Below are positions 45,346 through 54,395 of a stretch of DNA of 64,000 nt, piece by piece. The stretch's first letter is position 1. Every line of letters starts with the position of its first letter. The notes below the pieces were generated by a model that saw only the letters and a program-made list of their open reading frames with translations, made no database searches and had not been told where the DNA came from. The DNA comes from Parabacteroides chinchillae. GTDB lineage: Bacteria > Bacteroidota > Bacteroidia > Bacteroidales > Tannerellaceae. The DNA lies in assembly GCF_900108035.1 (NCBI RefSeq), contig NZ_FNVS01000002.1, positions 1 to 64,000 on the forward strand, read 5' to 3'. Position numbers and translations under genes: made by a program.

Positions 45346-46647
45346 TTACACAAATTTACGTAAGTCTTTTACGCGAATAGCCTTGCCTCCTTCCTGAGAG
45401 GGTAAAGATCCTTTTGCTACGAGTTTGAGGTGTGGCGTAAGTAATAACTCGTCTTTCAGTTGACGCGTAATATCTTTAGCCAGCCTTTGCAACACACTGT
45501 AATCGTCAGTAAACAAGTCGCTTAATTCTACTTCAATAAGCATTTCGTCGTTATTGCCGAATGTCTCTATCGTTATAAGATAGTTGCTGCCTAATTCTTT
45601 GAATTGCATTAATATTTTTTCAATCTGGATAGGGAAAATATTAACACCTTTCAGAATAATCATATCATCGCTACGGCCTTTGAAGCGGGCTAAACGTTTA
45701 TGTGTACGTCCACATGGGCATTTGCCCGGAAGTATACAGGTTAAGTCGCGTGTGCGATAGCGTATTAACGGCATTGCTTCACGGTTTATGGTAGTAAGAA
45801 CCAACTCTCCAACTTCTCCTTCCTGAACAGGTTTGAGAGTAACAGGGTCTACAATTTCTACAATTACATAGTCTTCCCAGATATGAAGTCCGTTTTGTTC
45901 GGTACATTCGAATGCAACTCCCGGGCCATTCATTTCCGACATACCGAAACAGTTATATGCTTTTACGCCTAATAATTGTTCAATTCGCCGACGTTGTTCT
46001 TCCGAATGAGGCTCGGCTCCAATACATACGGTGTGCAGTTTTGTATCTTTACGCGGATCGATACCTATTTCATACATTACTTCAGCTAAACGGGTTGCAT
46101 AGCTAGGGATAATGTGTAGACAAGTAGTTCCGAAATCCTGAATAAATTTAATCTGGCGTTTTGTGTTCCCTGCAGCTGCGGGAACTGTTAATGTACCTAA
46201 CTTCTCGGCTCCATACTGAAATCCTAATCCCCCGGTGAACATACCGTAGCCAGATGTGTTTTGGAATACATCCGTATCGCGTATTCCTACCATATACATG
46301 CAACGTGCCACTTGGTTTGCCCATTGTTCCAGGTCTTTTGATGAATGTAGTACAACTGTAGGATTTCCGGTTGTTCCGCTGGACGAATGAATACGCACAC
46401 AGTCTTTGATCGGTATTGCAGCCATACCGAAAGGATAATTGTTGCGTAAATCGTCTTTTGTCGTGAATGGAATTTTTTGCAAGTCTTCTAAAGAAAGGAT
46501 GCTATTGGGTGTAATTCCGTTTTCCTCAAATACTTTTTGATAAAAAGAAGAATGTCCGGCTAATTCAATTGTTTTTTTTAATCGTTCCAACTGTAGTTTT
46601 TCCAGGTCTTCACGATTTAAGGTTTCTATGTCTTTCTGCCAATACAT
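45346..46647 (-). CDS. paaK: Phenylacetate-CoA ligase family protein
   Basis: I start at MYWQKDIETL (433 aa); the frame extends 27 residues upstream without family resemblance. The AMP-binding motif is HSSSGTTGNPTVVLH, and GMSEMNGPG, YRTRDLTCILPG and the C-terminal LKLVAKGSLPSQEGGKAIRVKDLRK (catalytic Lys in GGKAIR) complete an adenylate-forming ligase. It activates phenylacetate or a related aryl acid to its CoA thioester. In gut Bacteroidota it often acts with amino-acid-derived aryl acids and ACT partners. Confidence 0.9.
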   Translation of the reverse strand: MYWQKDIETLNREDLEKLQLERLKKTIELAGHSSFYQKVFEENGITPNSILSLEDLQKIPFTTKDDLRNNYPFGMAAIPIKDCVRIHSSSGTTGNPTVVLHSSKDLEQWANQVARCMYMVGIRDTDVFQNTSGYGMFTGGLGFQYGAEKLGTLTVPAAAGNTKRQIKFIQDFGTTCLHIIPSYATRLAEVMYEIGIDPRKDTKLHTVCIGAEPHSEEQRRRIEQLLGVKAYNCFGMSEMNGPGVAFECTEQNGLHIWEDYVIVEIVDPVTLKPVQEGEVGELVLTTINREAMPLIRYRTRDLTCILPGKCPCGRTHKRLARFKGRSDDMIILKGVNIFPIQIEKILMQFKELGSNYLITIETFGNNDEMLIEVELSDLFTDDYSVLQRLAKDITRQLKDELLLTPHLKLVAKGSLPSQEGGKAIRVKDLRKFV

Positions 46648-46694
46648 CATGATTTTTTGTATTATTAGTATGTTTAATTCATATAAATAGACTG

Positions 46695-46702
46695 CAAATG
46701 TA
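46695..46702 (-). promoter_or_regulatory. -7 box upstream of paaK
   Basis: On the minus strand this is TACATTTG, 48 bp upstream of the chosen paaK start; it lies within the longer frame, which disfavours that longer start. Confidence 0.5.
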
Positions 46703-46778
46703 TTGTTTATTTTGAATTTGTGTAGCATTTGTAGTTGTTTTTTGTTCGATATAGTGGTAAGAAAGGGCTATAAATGAA

Positions 46779-46812
46779 TACAGGCATGAATCCTTTTGAA
46801 CTCATGCCTGTA
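46779..46812 (-). terminator. Intrinsic terminator of the ferritin-like gene
   Basis: A perfect 11-bp stem (TACAGGCATGA, 46779-46789, with TCATGCCTGTA, 46802-46812), 18 bp past the stop on the minus strand, followed by the AT-rich TTCATTTATA. Confidence 0.75.
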
Positions 46813-46830
46813 CAAATATTCTTTTTAAAT

Positions 46831-47340
46831 TTATTTCTTAAAAGTATTTTCCATTCTGGCAATGTCTTTTAAGTAGTCTTGCAGGTCTTGTTCATGCTCT
46901 TCTTCTTCTGCAAGTATATGTTTTGCGATGTCGCAAGTTGTGTAATCCAATCCGTTGGTAAACTGGGCAATTTGTTGGTACCTGAGTATGGCACATCTTT
47001 CCGAAGCTACGTTCTGCTTTAATAGACTGACTGTGTCGAATTCTTTCGGTGCGTCATATTTGCATCTTGCCAATTCAAACCATTTTTGAGGATCAAGTAC
47101 TGGAATGCCATCCAGTTCAATAATGCGATCTGCTAATAATTGAGCGTGCTTGCGTTCTTCTTCGGCATGTTCTTCAAATTCATCCTGGACGTCTTTGCGC
47201 ATTGCACCTTCTGCTACTAATGCACCTACCCAATATTGATAGTATGCCAGCCATTCTTCGGCTAAAGCTGCGTTTAATTGAGATAAAAGATTTTCTACGT
47301 CCAGTTTTCCTCGTAAAATTGCGACTGTTTCTTTTGCCAT
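46831..47340 (-). CDS. Dps-like/bacterioferritin-like ferritin (DpsL type)
   Basis: This 169-residue four-helix ferritin-like protein has diiron ligands Glu28/Glu29, Glu62 and His65 (EERKH), Glu114 and Glu146/His149 (EEEEHE). Cys116 and Cys136 sit in helices near the expected metal site, as in the DPS-like thioferritins described from B. fragilis. It probably oxidises and stores iron or consumes peroxide during oxidative stress. It stands alone between two terminators. Confidence 0.88.
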   Translation of the reverse strand: MAKETVAILRGKLDVENLLSQLNAALAEEWLAYYQYWVGALVAEGAMRKDVQDEFEEHAEEERKHAQLLADRIIELDGIPVLDPQKWFELARCKYDAPKEFDTVSLLKQNVASERCAILRYQQIAQFTNGLDYTTCDIAKHILAEEEEHEQDLQDYLKDIARMENTFKK

Positions 47341-47517
47341 AATTATAAAATTTTAGAATGAAACGTTATTGTTTTATATACTTCTAACAAATTGACAAAT
47401 TCATTGTTTATAAATTATCTAATCTTTATTGTGCTTACCATTAATTAAGATTGGCATTCTTAGTCTTTGTATTGTAATAACCAAATCGGAAGAATATTTG
47501 TTTTGGTGAAAATATAG

Positions 47518-47525
47518 TATATTTG
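47518..47525 (+). promoter_or_regulatory. -7 box of the upxY-like gene
   Basis: TATATTTG, 27 bp before the ATG at 47553. A TTTG at 47497 is 17 bp upstream, slightly closer than usual. Confidence 0.55.
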
Positions 47526-47552
47526 CCGCTCAATTTAATAGAGTGATTTTGC

Positions 47553-48047
47553 ATGATAAAGCCAAATGATACCAATTGGTATGTACTATATACTGCTGCC
47601 CGAGCTGAAAAACAAGTAAAAGAACGAATAGATGCTTTAGGTGTAGAATGTTGGCTTCCGCTTCATCGTACGCCGCGTGTGTGGTCTGATCGTGTGAAAA
47701 TGGTCGATATCCCTTTATTCAGTTCCTATATTTTTGTTAGATGTACAGATCCTGTGTTACGTGATTTGATCCGTGTTTATGGTGTTTCACGTATTGTATA
47801 TTATAATGGCAAGCCGGCTGTTGTACGGCAGGCAGAGATTGATGCTATTAAAGAATTTTTGGAAATGGCTTCCGAACATCCTCTTATTGCCGGTGATGAA
47901 GTGGAAATTTTATGTGGGGCTATGAAATCTGTTTCCGGTAAAGTAAAAAAGATAAAAAAGAGCCATGCCCTGTTGTTTCTGGAACAGTTGGGTGCTACCG
48001 TATGCGTGCGTCTTGAAGACGTGGCAAGAGTCAATCGTCTGAAATGA
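47553..48047 (+). CDS. UpxY/NusG-like transcription antitermination protein
   Basis: This 164-residue NusG-family protein has an N-terminal NGN domain (NWYVLYTAARAEKQVKERI, VECWLPLHRTPRVWSDRVK, PLFSSYIFVR) and a C-terminal KOW-like part (AGDEVEILCGAMKSVSGKV). The UpxY proteins of Bacteroides head capsular polysaccharide operons and suppress premature termination there. No capsule genes follow: the next gene, cobQ, is on the other strand and a 19-bp perfect hairpin lies 52 bp after the stop. It is therefore an orphan; its target, if any, is elsewhere. Confidence 0.88.
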   Translation: MIKPNDTNWYVLYTAARAEKQVKERIDALGVECWLPLHRTPRVWSDRVKMVDIPLFSSYIFVRCTDPVLRDLIRVYGVSRIVYYNGKPAVVRQAEIDAIKEFLEMASEHPLIAGDEVEILCGAMKSVSGKVKKIKKSHALLFLEQLGATVCVRLEDVARVNRLK

Positions 48048-48098
48048 TAATTAACTCTGCATAGTTGGAATTTCTTAAGTCTTCCCGATCATTTTAGG

Positions 48099-48138
48099 AA
48101 AACATCCCGATGATTTTGTAAAATCATCGGGATGTTTT
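48099..48138. terminator. Bidirectional terminator between upxY-like gene and cobQ
   Basis: A perfect 19-bp inverted repeat (48099-48117 with 48120-48138) with a 2-nt loop is flanked by A- and T-rich ends on both strands. It serves the plus-strand upxY-like gene and the minus-strand cobQ, whose stop codon lies at its edge. Confidence 0.85.
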
Positions 48139-49627
48139 ATAATGTGGAATATATATACTCCAGATTTACATGGTTTCGTACCAGATTGGCTAGCTTATCA
48201 TACTGTTCTTCTTTGAATGCTACATAATCAAAAAGGTTGTTTGCTTCTTCCTTATCGAATCCTTCAGCCATATTGTCAAGAACTACCGGATTATCAAGAA
48301 TACCATGCATATAACTTCCCCAACACCGGTTGCTCAGGTAATAACCGTCTTGCCGACCGTCTTCCAATAAGACAACCGGGCTGTCAGGGGCATCGTTTAG
48401 CAAGGTAGTACGTCCCATGTGGATTTCATAACCCCGGCATTGTTTAATTTTGCCGGATTTTTCGGGTAAGAAACTGAATGTGCTTTGTTTGGTTATTTTT
48501 TCTTTTTCAATGATTGTACATTGTGGCAAGAGTCCAAGACCTGGCACTGCAGGTATTTCTCCCTCTATACCTTCCGGATCTTCCAGACGGATGCCCATCA
48601 TTTGATAGCCTCCGCAAATACCAATAACTTTTTTTCCTGCTTTATGCGCCCGGATGATTGCTTCTGCTATTCCGTTGGCACGTAAGTGCTGTAAATCTGC
48701 CAATGTGTTTTTTGAGCCCGGCAATAAAATTATATCCGCTTTCTCTATTTCTTCTATATTATTTGTATAGTAGGGATTGAAACGGGGGTCCATATCCAAG
48801 ACGTCGAAATCGGTAAAGTTGGACATGCGTTTAAGCAGGATAATGGCTACGTTGATTTTTCCGTCACGGAATGTGTTTGTTTTCATATCTAACGCAACGG
48901 AATCTTCTTCTTCTATTTTTATATCACGAAACCAGGGAATAATGCCAACAACAGGTACACCGGTCAATTTTTCTATTATCTTTTTACCTTCTTCAAAAAG
49001 AGATGCATCTCCACGGAATTTATTGATAATAATACCTTTCATCAATGCCTTTTCTTCTGTTTTTAACAAAGCAATAGTTCCATATACAGAACCAAAAACA
49101 CCGCCTTTGTCAATGTCTGCTATCAGGTATGTGGAGGCGCCTGCCTTTAATGCCATACGCATATTGGTAATATCCCTGTCGCGAAGATTGAGTTCGGATA
49201 TGCTGCCAGCACCTTCTAAAACGATTGGATTATATTTGCTTTCCAGTCTTTTGAATGCTTCGAAGGCTTCTTTAAAGAGTTCTTCTTTCTGGTTCTGTAT
49301 CCCGAAATAATCTTTGGCAGACATATTGCCGACAGGTTTTCCGTTCAATACGACTTGGGAACTTTTATCGTTTGTCGGTTTTAGTAAAACCGGATTCATA
49401 TCTGTGTGTGGGGCAATACCACATGCCTCGGCTTGTACTACCTGGGCACGTCCCATTTCTCCACCTTCAGAAGTGGAATAGGAGTTAAGAGACATATTTT
49501 GTGCCTTAAAAGGGGCTGGGTTGTAACCGTCTTGTTTGAATATACGGCAGAAAGCTGCATTAATTACACTCTTGCCAGCGTCGGAGCAAGTCCCTACAAA
49601 CATGATGGGTTTCAGATGTTGTTTCAT
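48137..49627 (-). CDS. cobQ: Cobyric acid synthase (adenosylcobyrate amidation)
   Basis: This 496-residue ATP-dependent amidotransferase of cobalamin synthesis opens with the P-loop GTCSDAGKSVI (12-22). The middle has SGKN-type loops, and the glutaminase domain carries the nucleophile cysteine in GICGGYQMMG and a downstream His. It amidates the corrin side chains b, d, e and g. It is an isolated gene in this window; other cob/cbi genes are not nearby. Confidence 0.94.
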   Translation of the reverse strand: MKQHLKPIMFVGTCSDAGKSVINAAFCRIFKQDGYNPAPFKAQNMSLNSYSTSEGGEMGRAQVVQAEACGIAPHTDMNPVLLKPTNDKSSQVVLNGKPVGNMSAKDYFGIQNQKEELFKEAFEAFKRLESKYNPIVLEGAGSISELNLRDRDITNMRMALKAGASTYLIADIDKGGVFGSVYGTIALLKTEEKALMKGIIINKFRGDASLFEEGKKIIEKLTGVPVVGIIPWFRDIKIEEEDSVALDMKTNTFRDGKINVAIILLKRMSNFTDFDVLDMDPRFNPYYTNNIEEIEKADIILLPGSKNTLADLQHLRANGIAEAIIRAHKAGKKVIGICGGYQMMGIRLEDPEGIEGEIPAVPGLGLLPQCTIIEKEKITKQSTFSFLPEKSGKIKQCRGYEIHMGRTTLLNDAPDSPVVLLEDGRQDGYYLSNRCWGSYMHGILDNPVVLDNMAEGFDKEEANNLFDYVAFKEEQYDKLANLVRNHVNLEYIYSTL

Positions 49628-49646
49628 TTGTTTTCAGTAAGTTGTG

Positions 49647-49677
49647 CAAAGGTAGTTTTTATGTGATAAATTAACAA
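49647..49677 (-). promoter_or_regulatory. Promoter of cobQ
   Basis: On the minus strand TACCTTTG (49647-49654) has TTG (49675-49677) 20 bp upstream, 19 bp before the ATG. There is no room for a cobalamin riboswitch between it and the start codon. Confidence 0.6.
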
Positions 49678-49745
49678 TAGATCAACCTTTGATTGTCTTA
49701 TTTATAAATTAAGTTTTCATGCAGATGAATTTTAAATTTTCTGTT

Positions 49746-49753
49746 TATATTTG
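49746..49753 (+). promoter_or_regulatory. -7 box of the DUF5009 unit
   Basis: TATATTTG, 26 bp before the ATG at 49780. Confidence 0.6.
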
Positions 49754-49779
49754 CGTCTGACTTTAAAATATAGATAGAA

Positions 49780-50895
49780 ATGACAGTGCAGAAAAAACCA
49801 CAACGTTTACAGTCATTAGATGCCCTCAGAGGTTTTGACATGTTTTTCATTATGGGCGGGGGCCCTCTTTTTATTGCTTTGGCAACATTGTTTCCAACTC
49901 CATTTTTTCAGGCTATAGCCCAGCAGATGCAGCATGTTGAATGGCATGGGTTGTCTTTTGAAGATATGATATTCCCGCTATTCCTTTTTATTGCGGGCAT
50001 TTCTTTTCCTTTCTCTCTGGAAAAGCAAAGAGCTTCGGGTATGACAGATTCGGCTATTTATAAAAAAATTATACGCCGCGGTATTACATTGGTGATATTG
50101 GGACTTGTATATGGCGGTATATTGTCTTTGGATTTTGAAAACCAACGTTATGCAAGCGTGTTGGGACGAATAGGCCTGGCTTGGATGTTTGCTGCAATCT
50201 TGTTTGTGAATACTCGTACTATTACGAGAGTCTGGATCACGGCAGGAATTTTGATTGGTTATTGGTTACTATTAGCATTTGTTCCGGCTCCGGACGGGAA
50301 TGGTGCGGATGTGTTTAGTATGGAAGGATGTCTGGTTGGATATGTAGACAGAATCATGTTGCCTGGGCATCTTTACTTGAAAATACACGATCCGGAAGGA
50401 ATCTTATCTACAGTTCCGGCTATAGCTACTGCTTTACTGGGGATGTTTACTGGCGAATTTATTAAATTACAAAAGAAAGAGTTTACAGAGACAAAGAAGG
50501 TGCTTTATTTACTGGTAGTTGGCCTTATTTTGGTGGTTTCCGGTGTAATATGGAATCTGTTTTTCCCGATTAATAAAAATCTTTGGACAAGTTCTTTTGT
50601 TTGTACGGTAGGAGGTATATCTATGATATTGTTTGCTTTGTTTTATTATATTATAGATGTAAAAGGATTTCGGGGCTGGACTTTATTCTTTACTGTTATC
50701 GGTATGAATTCCATAACGATTTATCTGGCACAACGTTTCATAAACTTCTCGTTTACTGCAAATTCTATATTCGGGGGAATAACGAAGTTGTTGCCGGAAA
50801 CAGCTCAACCTTTAATGGGGGCTGTTACTTATATTGCTATTTGTTGGGGATTCCTTTATTTCTTATATCGTCAACGCATATTCTTAAAAGTGTAA
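49780..50895 (+). CDS. DUF5009/HGSNAT-like membrane acyltransferase, copy 1
   Basis: This 371-residue integral membrane protein has about ten hydrophobic segments. It opens LQSLDALRGFDMFFIMGGG and contains HVEWHGLSFEDMIFPLFLFIAGISFPFS, the pattern of COG4299/heparan-alpha-glucosaminide N-acetyltransferase-like proteins. The candidate active-site histidine lies in the HVEWHG segment. Such proteins move an acyl group across the membrane to a glycan acceptor; the substrate here is unknown. A paralogue follows 18 bp downstream. Confidence 0.87.
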   Translation: MTVQKKPQRLQSLDALRGFDMFFIMGGGPLFIALATLFPTPFFQAIAQQMQHVEWHGLSFEDMIFPLFLFIAGISFPFSLEKQRASGMTDSAIYKKIIRRGITLVILGLVYGGILSLDFENQRYASVLGRIGLAWMFAAILFVNTRTITRVWITAGILIGYWLLLAFVPAPDGNGADVFSMEGCLVGYVDRIMLPGHLYLKIHDPEGILSTVPAIATALLGMFTGEFIKLQKKEFTETKKVLYLLVVGLILVVSGVIWNLFFPINKNLWTSSFVCTVGGISMILFALFYYIIDVKGFRGWTLFFTVIGMNSITIYLAQRFINFSFTANSIFGGITKLLPETAQPLMGAVTYIAICWGFLYFLYRQRIFLKV

Positions 50896-50913
50896 ATTTT
50901 TTATCATTATTAT

Positions 50914-52047
50914 ATGGAAAAGACGGTCTACAAACGGTTGGAGTCACTGGATGTTCTACGTGGCTTCGACCTTTTTTGTCTTGTTGTCCTGGAGGTGGTG
51001 TTATATCCTCTGGAAAGTGCGATTGACGCACCTTGGTTCAATTCATTGATGTGGGGCTTTTCGCATGTGGAGTGGGAGGGTTTTTCTTCCTGGGATTTGG
51101 TAATGCCTCTCTTTATGTTTATGGCCGGTGTATCTATACCGTTTGCTTTATCGCGTTATAAGGCAATGCCGGATAAAACGGCTGTGTATCGTCGTATAGG
51201 GAAACGCGTTTTGCTATTATGGGTATTTGGCATGATGTGCCAGGGGAATTTACTGGCATTGGATCTTGATAAAATTTATTTGTATTCGAATACTTTGCAA
51301 TCTATAGCAATGGGATATTTGATTGCTGCCATGTTGTTTCTGCATATTCGTTTTGCTGCACAAATAGGTGTGGCGGCCGGTTTGTTACTGTTGTATTGGG
51401 GATTAATGCAATTTGTTACGGTAGATGGTTATGGAGGTGGTGTTTATACCCCTGACGGCAACCTGGCCGAATGGGTAGACCGTGTTGTATTAGGACGTTT
51501 CCGGGATGCTGCTACGATAGTTGATGGGCAGACTGTGTTTGCCGGGTGGTATAATTATACATGGATATTAAGTAGCCTGAACTTTGGTGTGACAGTGTTG
51601 ACCGGATTGTTTGCCGGGCAGATATTGAAAAATGAATATACCCGTAAATATAAACTGCAGCTATTGTTTGGTATTGGTGTCGCTATGGTTGCTGCAGGTT
51701 GGTTGTGGGGATTGCAAATGCCGGTTATTAAGAAGTTGTGGACTAGCTCCATGGTGTTGGTGAGCAGTGGGTATTGTTTTTTGCTGATGGGCATTTTTTA
51801 TTATTGGATAGATTGCAAAGGACATAACAAACATTTGAATTGGCTAAAGATATATGGAATGAATTCTATTGTAGCATACATGCTGACTATGGTAATTAAT
51901 TTCAGGTGTATTGGCGAGTCTTTATTTTTTGGTTTGCAGCAATATATGGGAAATTATTATCAGGTACTTATTGCCGTATGCAACGTATTGGTTATTTATG
52001 TAATTTTGTGGTTGCTTTATAAACGCAATATATTTCTAAAAGTATAA
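50914..52047 (+). CDS. DUF5009/HGSNAT-like membrane acyltransferase, copy 2
   Basis: This 377-residue paralogue has the same topology: LESLDVLRGFDLF at the start, then HVEWEGFSSWDLVMPLFMFMAGVSIPFALS, and the shared ending RNIFLKV. The segment of copy 1 that reads HVEWHG is HVEWEG here, so the first His is kept while the second is Glu. Tandem duplication with divergence is clear from the shared architecture. sdaA follows 25 bp downstream. Function unknown beyond the family. Confidence 0.87.
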   Translation: MEKTVYKRLESLDVLRGFDLFCLVVLEVVLYPLESAIDAPWFNSLMWGFSHVEWEGFSSWDLVMPLFMFMAGVSIPFALSRYKAMPDKTAVYRRIGKRVLLLWVFGMMCQGNLLALDLDKIYLYSNTLQSIAMGYLIAAMLFLHIRFAAQIGVAAGLLLLYWGLMQFVTVDGYGGGVYTPDGNLAEWVDRVVLGRFRDAATIVDGQTVFAGWYNYTWILSSLNFGVTVLTGLFAGQILKNEYTRKYKLQLLFGIGVAMVAAGWLWGLQMPVIKKLWTSSMVLVSSGYCFLLMGIFYYWIDCKGHNKHLNWLKIYGMNSIVAYMLTMVINFRCIGESLFFGLQQYMGNYYQVLIAVCNVLVIYVILWLLYKRNIFLKV

Positions 52048-52072
52048 ACACATTTAATTGGGAAACTTACAC

Positions 52073-53272
52073 ATGGAATCAATCAGACAAATATATCGTA
52101 TAGGTCATGGCCCTTCTAGCAGCCATACAATGGGGCCGATGCGTGCTGCTCAAATGTTTTTAGATCGTAACAGAGGTGCAGTACGTTTTAATGTTACCTT
52201 GTATGGAAGTTTGGCGGCTACAGGGAAAGGACACATGACGGATGCTGCTATTCTGGAAGTATTATCGCCGGTAGCTAAAACAAACATAACATGGGAACCT
52301 AAAAACTTTCTTCCGTTTCATCCGAACGGAATGTTGTTTGAATCATTTGATGAAAGTGGCGAAGTGTTAGATAGTTGGACGGTTTATAGTATCGGAGGTG
52401 GTACGTTGGCAAACGAAAGTTTCAATGAACTGAAAACGGCACAGGTTTATGAAATGCAGACGATAAAGGATATTCAGGCATGGTGTGAGAAAAGCGGGCA
52501 TTCCTATTGGGAATATGTAGAACAGTGCGAAGGGCCTTCGATCTGGGATTATTTAGCTGAGGTATGGGAGGTTATGCAACAAGCTGTACGTAACGGCTTG
52601 GAAGCGGAGGGAGTTCTTCCCGGAGGATTAGGACTGCGTCGCAAAGCTTCCGATTATATGATCCGTGCAAAAGGGTATGGCAGTAGCATTAGAAGCCGTG
52701 GAATGGTATATGCATATGCTTTGGCTGTTTCTGAAGAAAATGCAAATGGAGGAAAGATTGTCACGGCACCGACTTGTGGCTCGTGCGGCGTTATGCCGGC
52801 TGTACTTTATCATTTAAAGGACTCTAGAGAGTTCCGCGATTCACGTATTTTGCGTGCTTTGGCTACGGCCGGTTTATTTGGCAATGTGGTCAGAACGAAT
52901 GCTTCTGTGTCGGGTGCCGAAGTTGGTTGCCAGGGAGAAGTAGGTGTTGCCTGTGCTATGGCTGCTGCTGCTGCAAGCCAGTTGTTTGGTGGGACGCCAG
53001 CCCAGATAGAATATGCGGCCGAAATGGGATTGGAGCATCATTTAGGATTAACTTGTGATCCGGTGTGCGGATTGGTTCAAATACCGTGTATTGAACGTAA
53101 TGCTTTTGCAGCTGCCCGTGCACTGGATGCAAATACATTTTCCAACTTCTCCGACGGGAAACACCGGGTAAGTTTTGATCAGGTGGTAGAAGTCATGCGC
53201 CAGACTGGAAACGATTTGCCGAGCCTTTATAAAGAAACCTCAGAAGGCGGACTAGCTAAAATGGAGCGGTAA
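52073..53272 (+). CDS. sdaA: L-serine ammonia-lyase, iron-sulfur type
   Basis: I start at the ATG at 52073 (399 aa, MESIRQIYRIGHGPSSSHTMGP); an in-frame TTG at 52058 is less likely. The N-terminal GPSSSHTMGP motif belongs to the beta-type domain, and APTCGSCGVMPAVLYH, VGCQGEVGVACAMAAAA and CDPVCGLVQIPCIERNA carry the Ser/substrate and [4Fe-4S] cysteine regions. It deaminates L-serine to pyruvate and ammonia. Cotranscription with the upstream DUF5009 pair is likely from the spacing. Confidence 0.94.
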   Translation: MESIRQIYRIGHGPSSSHTMGPMRAAQMFLDRNRGAVRFNVTLYGSLAATGKGHMTDAAILEVLSPVAKTNITWEPKNFLPFHPNGMLFESFDESGEVLDSWTVYSIGGGTLANESFNELKTAQVYEMQTIKDIQAWCEKSGHSYWEYVEQCEGPSIWDYLAEVWEVMQQAVRNGLEAEGVLPGGLGLRRKASDYMIRAKGYGSSIRSRGMVYAYALAVSEENANGGKIVTAPTCGSCGVMPAVLYHLKDSREFRDSRILRALATAGLFGNVVRTNASVSGAEVGCQGEVGVACAMAAAAASQLFGGTPAQIEYAAEMGLEHHLGLTCDPVCGLVQIPCIERNAFAAARALDANTFSNFSDGKHRVSFDQVVEVMRQTGNDLPSLYKETSEGGLAKMER

Positions 53273-53301
53273 TATTTACTAATGTGTTTAATATACTCAA
53301 G

Positions 53302-54294
53302 ATGAAAAAAGACCTTATTTATTCTTTGTTGACTGTAAGTTTATTTTTTGCGTGTGGTCAGCCAAAGCAACAGCAAACGGAAGAAGTTGCAAAAAGCGGT
53401 AATCCTGTATTTGAGGGTTGGTATGCCGACCCGGAAGGTATTATTTATGATGATACCTATTGGATTTATCCAACCACAAGTGATCTATACGAAAAACAGA
53501 CATTTTTTGATTGCTATTCATCAAAAGATTTGGTGACGTGGACAAAGCATCCGTCTATCCTTGATACGACGGAAGTAAAGTGGGCAAACAGAGCAATGTG
53601 GGCTCCCTCTATTATCAGTAAGGATGGAAAGTATTATTTCTTCTTTAGTGCAAATGATGTACATGAAGGCGAAGTGGGCGGTATCGGTGTTGCTGTAAGC
53701 GACAAACCGGAAGGACCGTATAAAGATTTGTTGGGTAAGCCGCTTATCAATGAAATTGTAAATGGTGCGCAACCTATCGATCAGTTTGTTTTTCATGACG
53801 AAGACGGACGATACTATATGTATTATGGGGGCTGGGGACATTGTAACATCGTTTTGCTGAATGATGATTTTACAGGTCTTGTTCCTTTTGAAGATGGTGA
53901 AATCTATAAAGAAATTACTCCTGAAAGTTATGTAGAGGGTCCGTTTATGTTTAAGAAGAATGGTAAATATTATTTTATGTGGAGCGAAGGTGGCTGGGGA
54001 AATCCTGATTATTGTGTAGCTTATGCTATTGCTGATTCTCCTTTTGGTCCGTTTAAGCGTATAGGAAAGATTCTTCAACAGGACCCTCAAGTTGCTACAA
54101 GTGCAGGACATCATTCTGTAATGCATATACCAAACTCTGAAGATTATTATATTGTTTATCATCGTCGCCCGTTGGGAGATACAGGGCGTGACCATCGTGT
54201 AACCTGTATAGATAAGATGACTTTTGATAAAGATGGTTTTATTAATCCGGTAAAGATTACATTCGAAGGGGTAGAAGCAAGGCCAATTAAATAA
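53302..54294 (+). CDS. Lipoprotein glycoside hydrolase, GH43 family
   Basis: I use the ATG at 53302 (330 aa); a GTG at 53284 is in frame. A signal peptide ends in the lipobox SLFFAC (Cys18), so the enzyme is lipid-anchored. The five-bladed propeller has the GH43 triad: Asp43 in YADPE, Asp160 in PIDQFVF and Glu212 in YVEGPFMF. Members are alpha-L-arabinofuranosidases or beta-xylosidases; specificity is not determined here. There is no neighbouring SusCD pair, so it is not within a recognisable polysaccharide utilisation locus. Confidence 0.88.
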   Translation: MKKDLIYSLLTVSLFFACGQPKQQQTEEVAKSGNPVFEGWYADPEGIIYDDTYWIYPTTSDLYEKQTFFDCYSSKDLVTWTKHPSILDTTEVKWANRAMWAPSIISKDGKYYFFFSANDVHEGEVGGIGVAVSDKPEGPYKDLLGKPLINEIVNGAQPIDQFVFHDEDGRYYMYYGGWGHCNIVLLNDDFTGLVPFEDGEIYKEITPESYVEGPFMFKKNGKYYFMWSEGGWGNPDYCVAYAIADSPFGPFKRIGKILQQDPQVATSAGHHSVMHIPNSEDYYIVYHRRPLGDTGRDHRVTCIDKMTFDKDGFINPVKITFEGVEARPIK

Positions 54295-54350
54295 GTTTTC
54301 TATTGGTTATTGTATACAGATGCTTTTGGGGTAAAGATAAAAAACATTAA

Positions 54351-54390
54351 AAGAAGAACATATTTATAATGTTCTTCTTTTTTTATTTTA
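54351..54390 (+). terminator. Intrinsic terminator after the GH43 gene
   Basis: An 11-bp stem, AAGAAGAACAT (54351-54361) with ATGTTCTTCTT (54369-54379), is followed by a long T run. Confidence 0.8.
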
Positions 54391-54395
54391 CTTTT

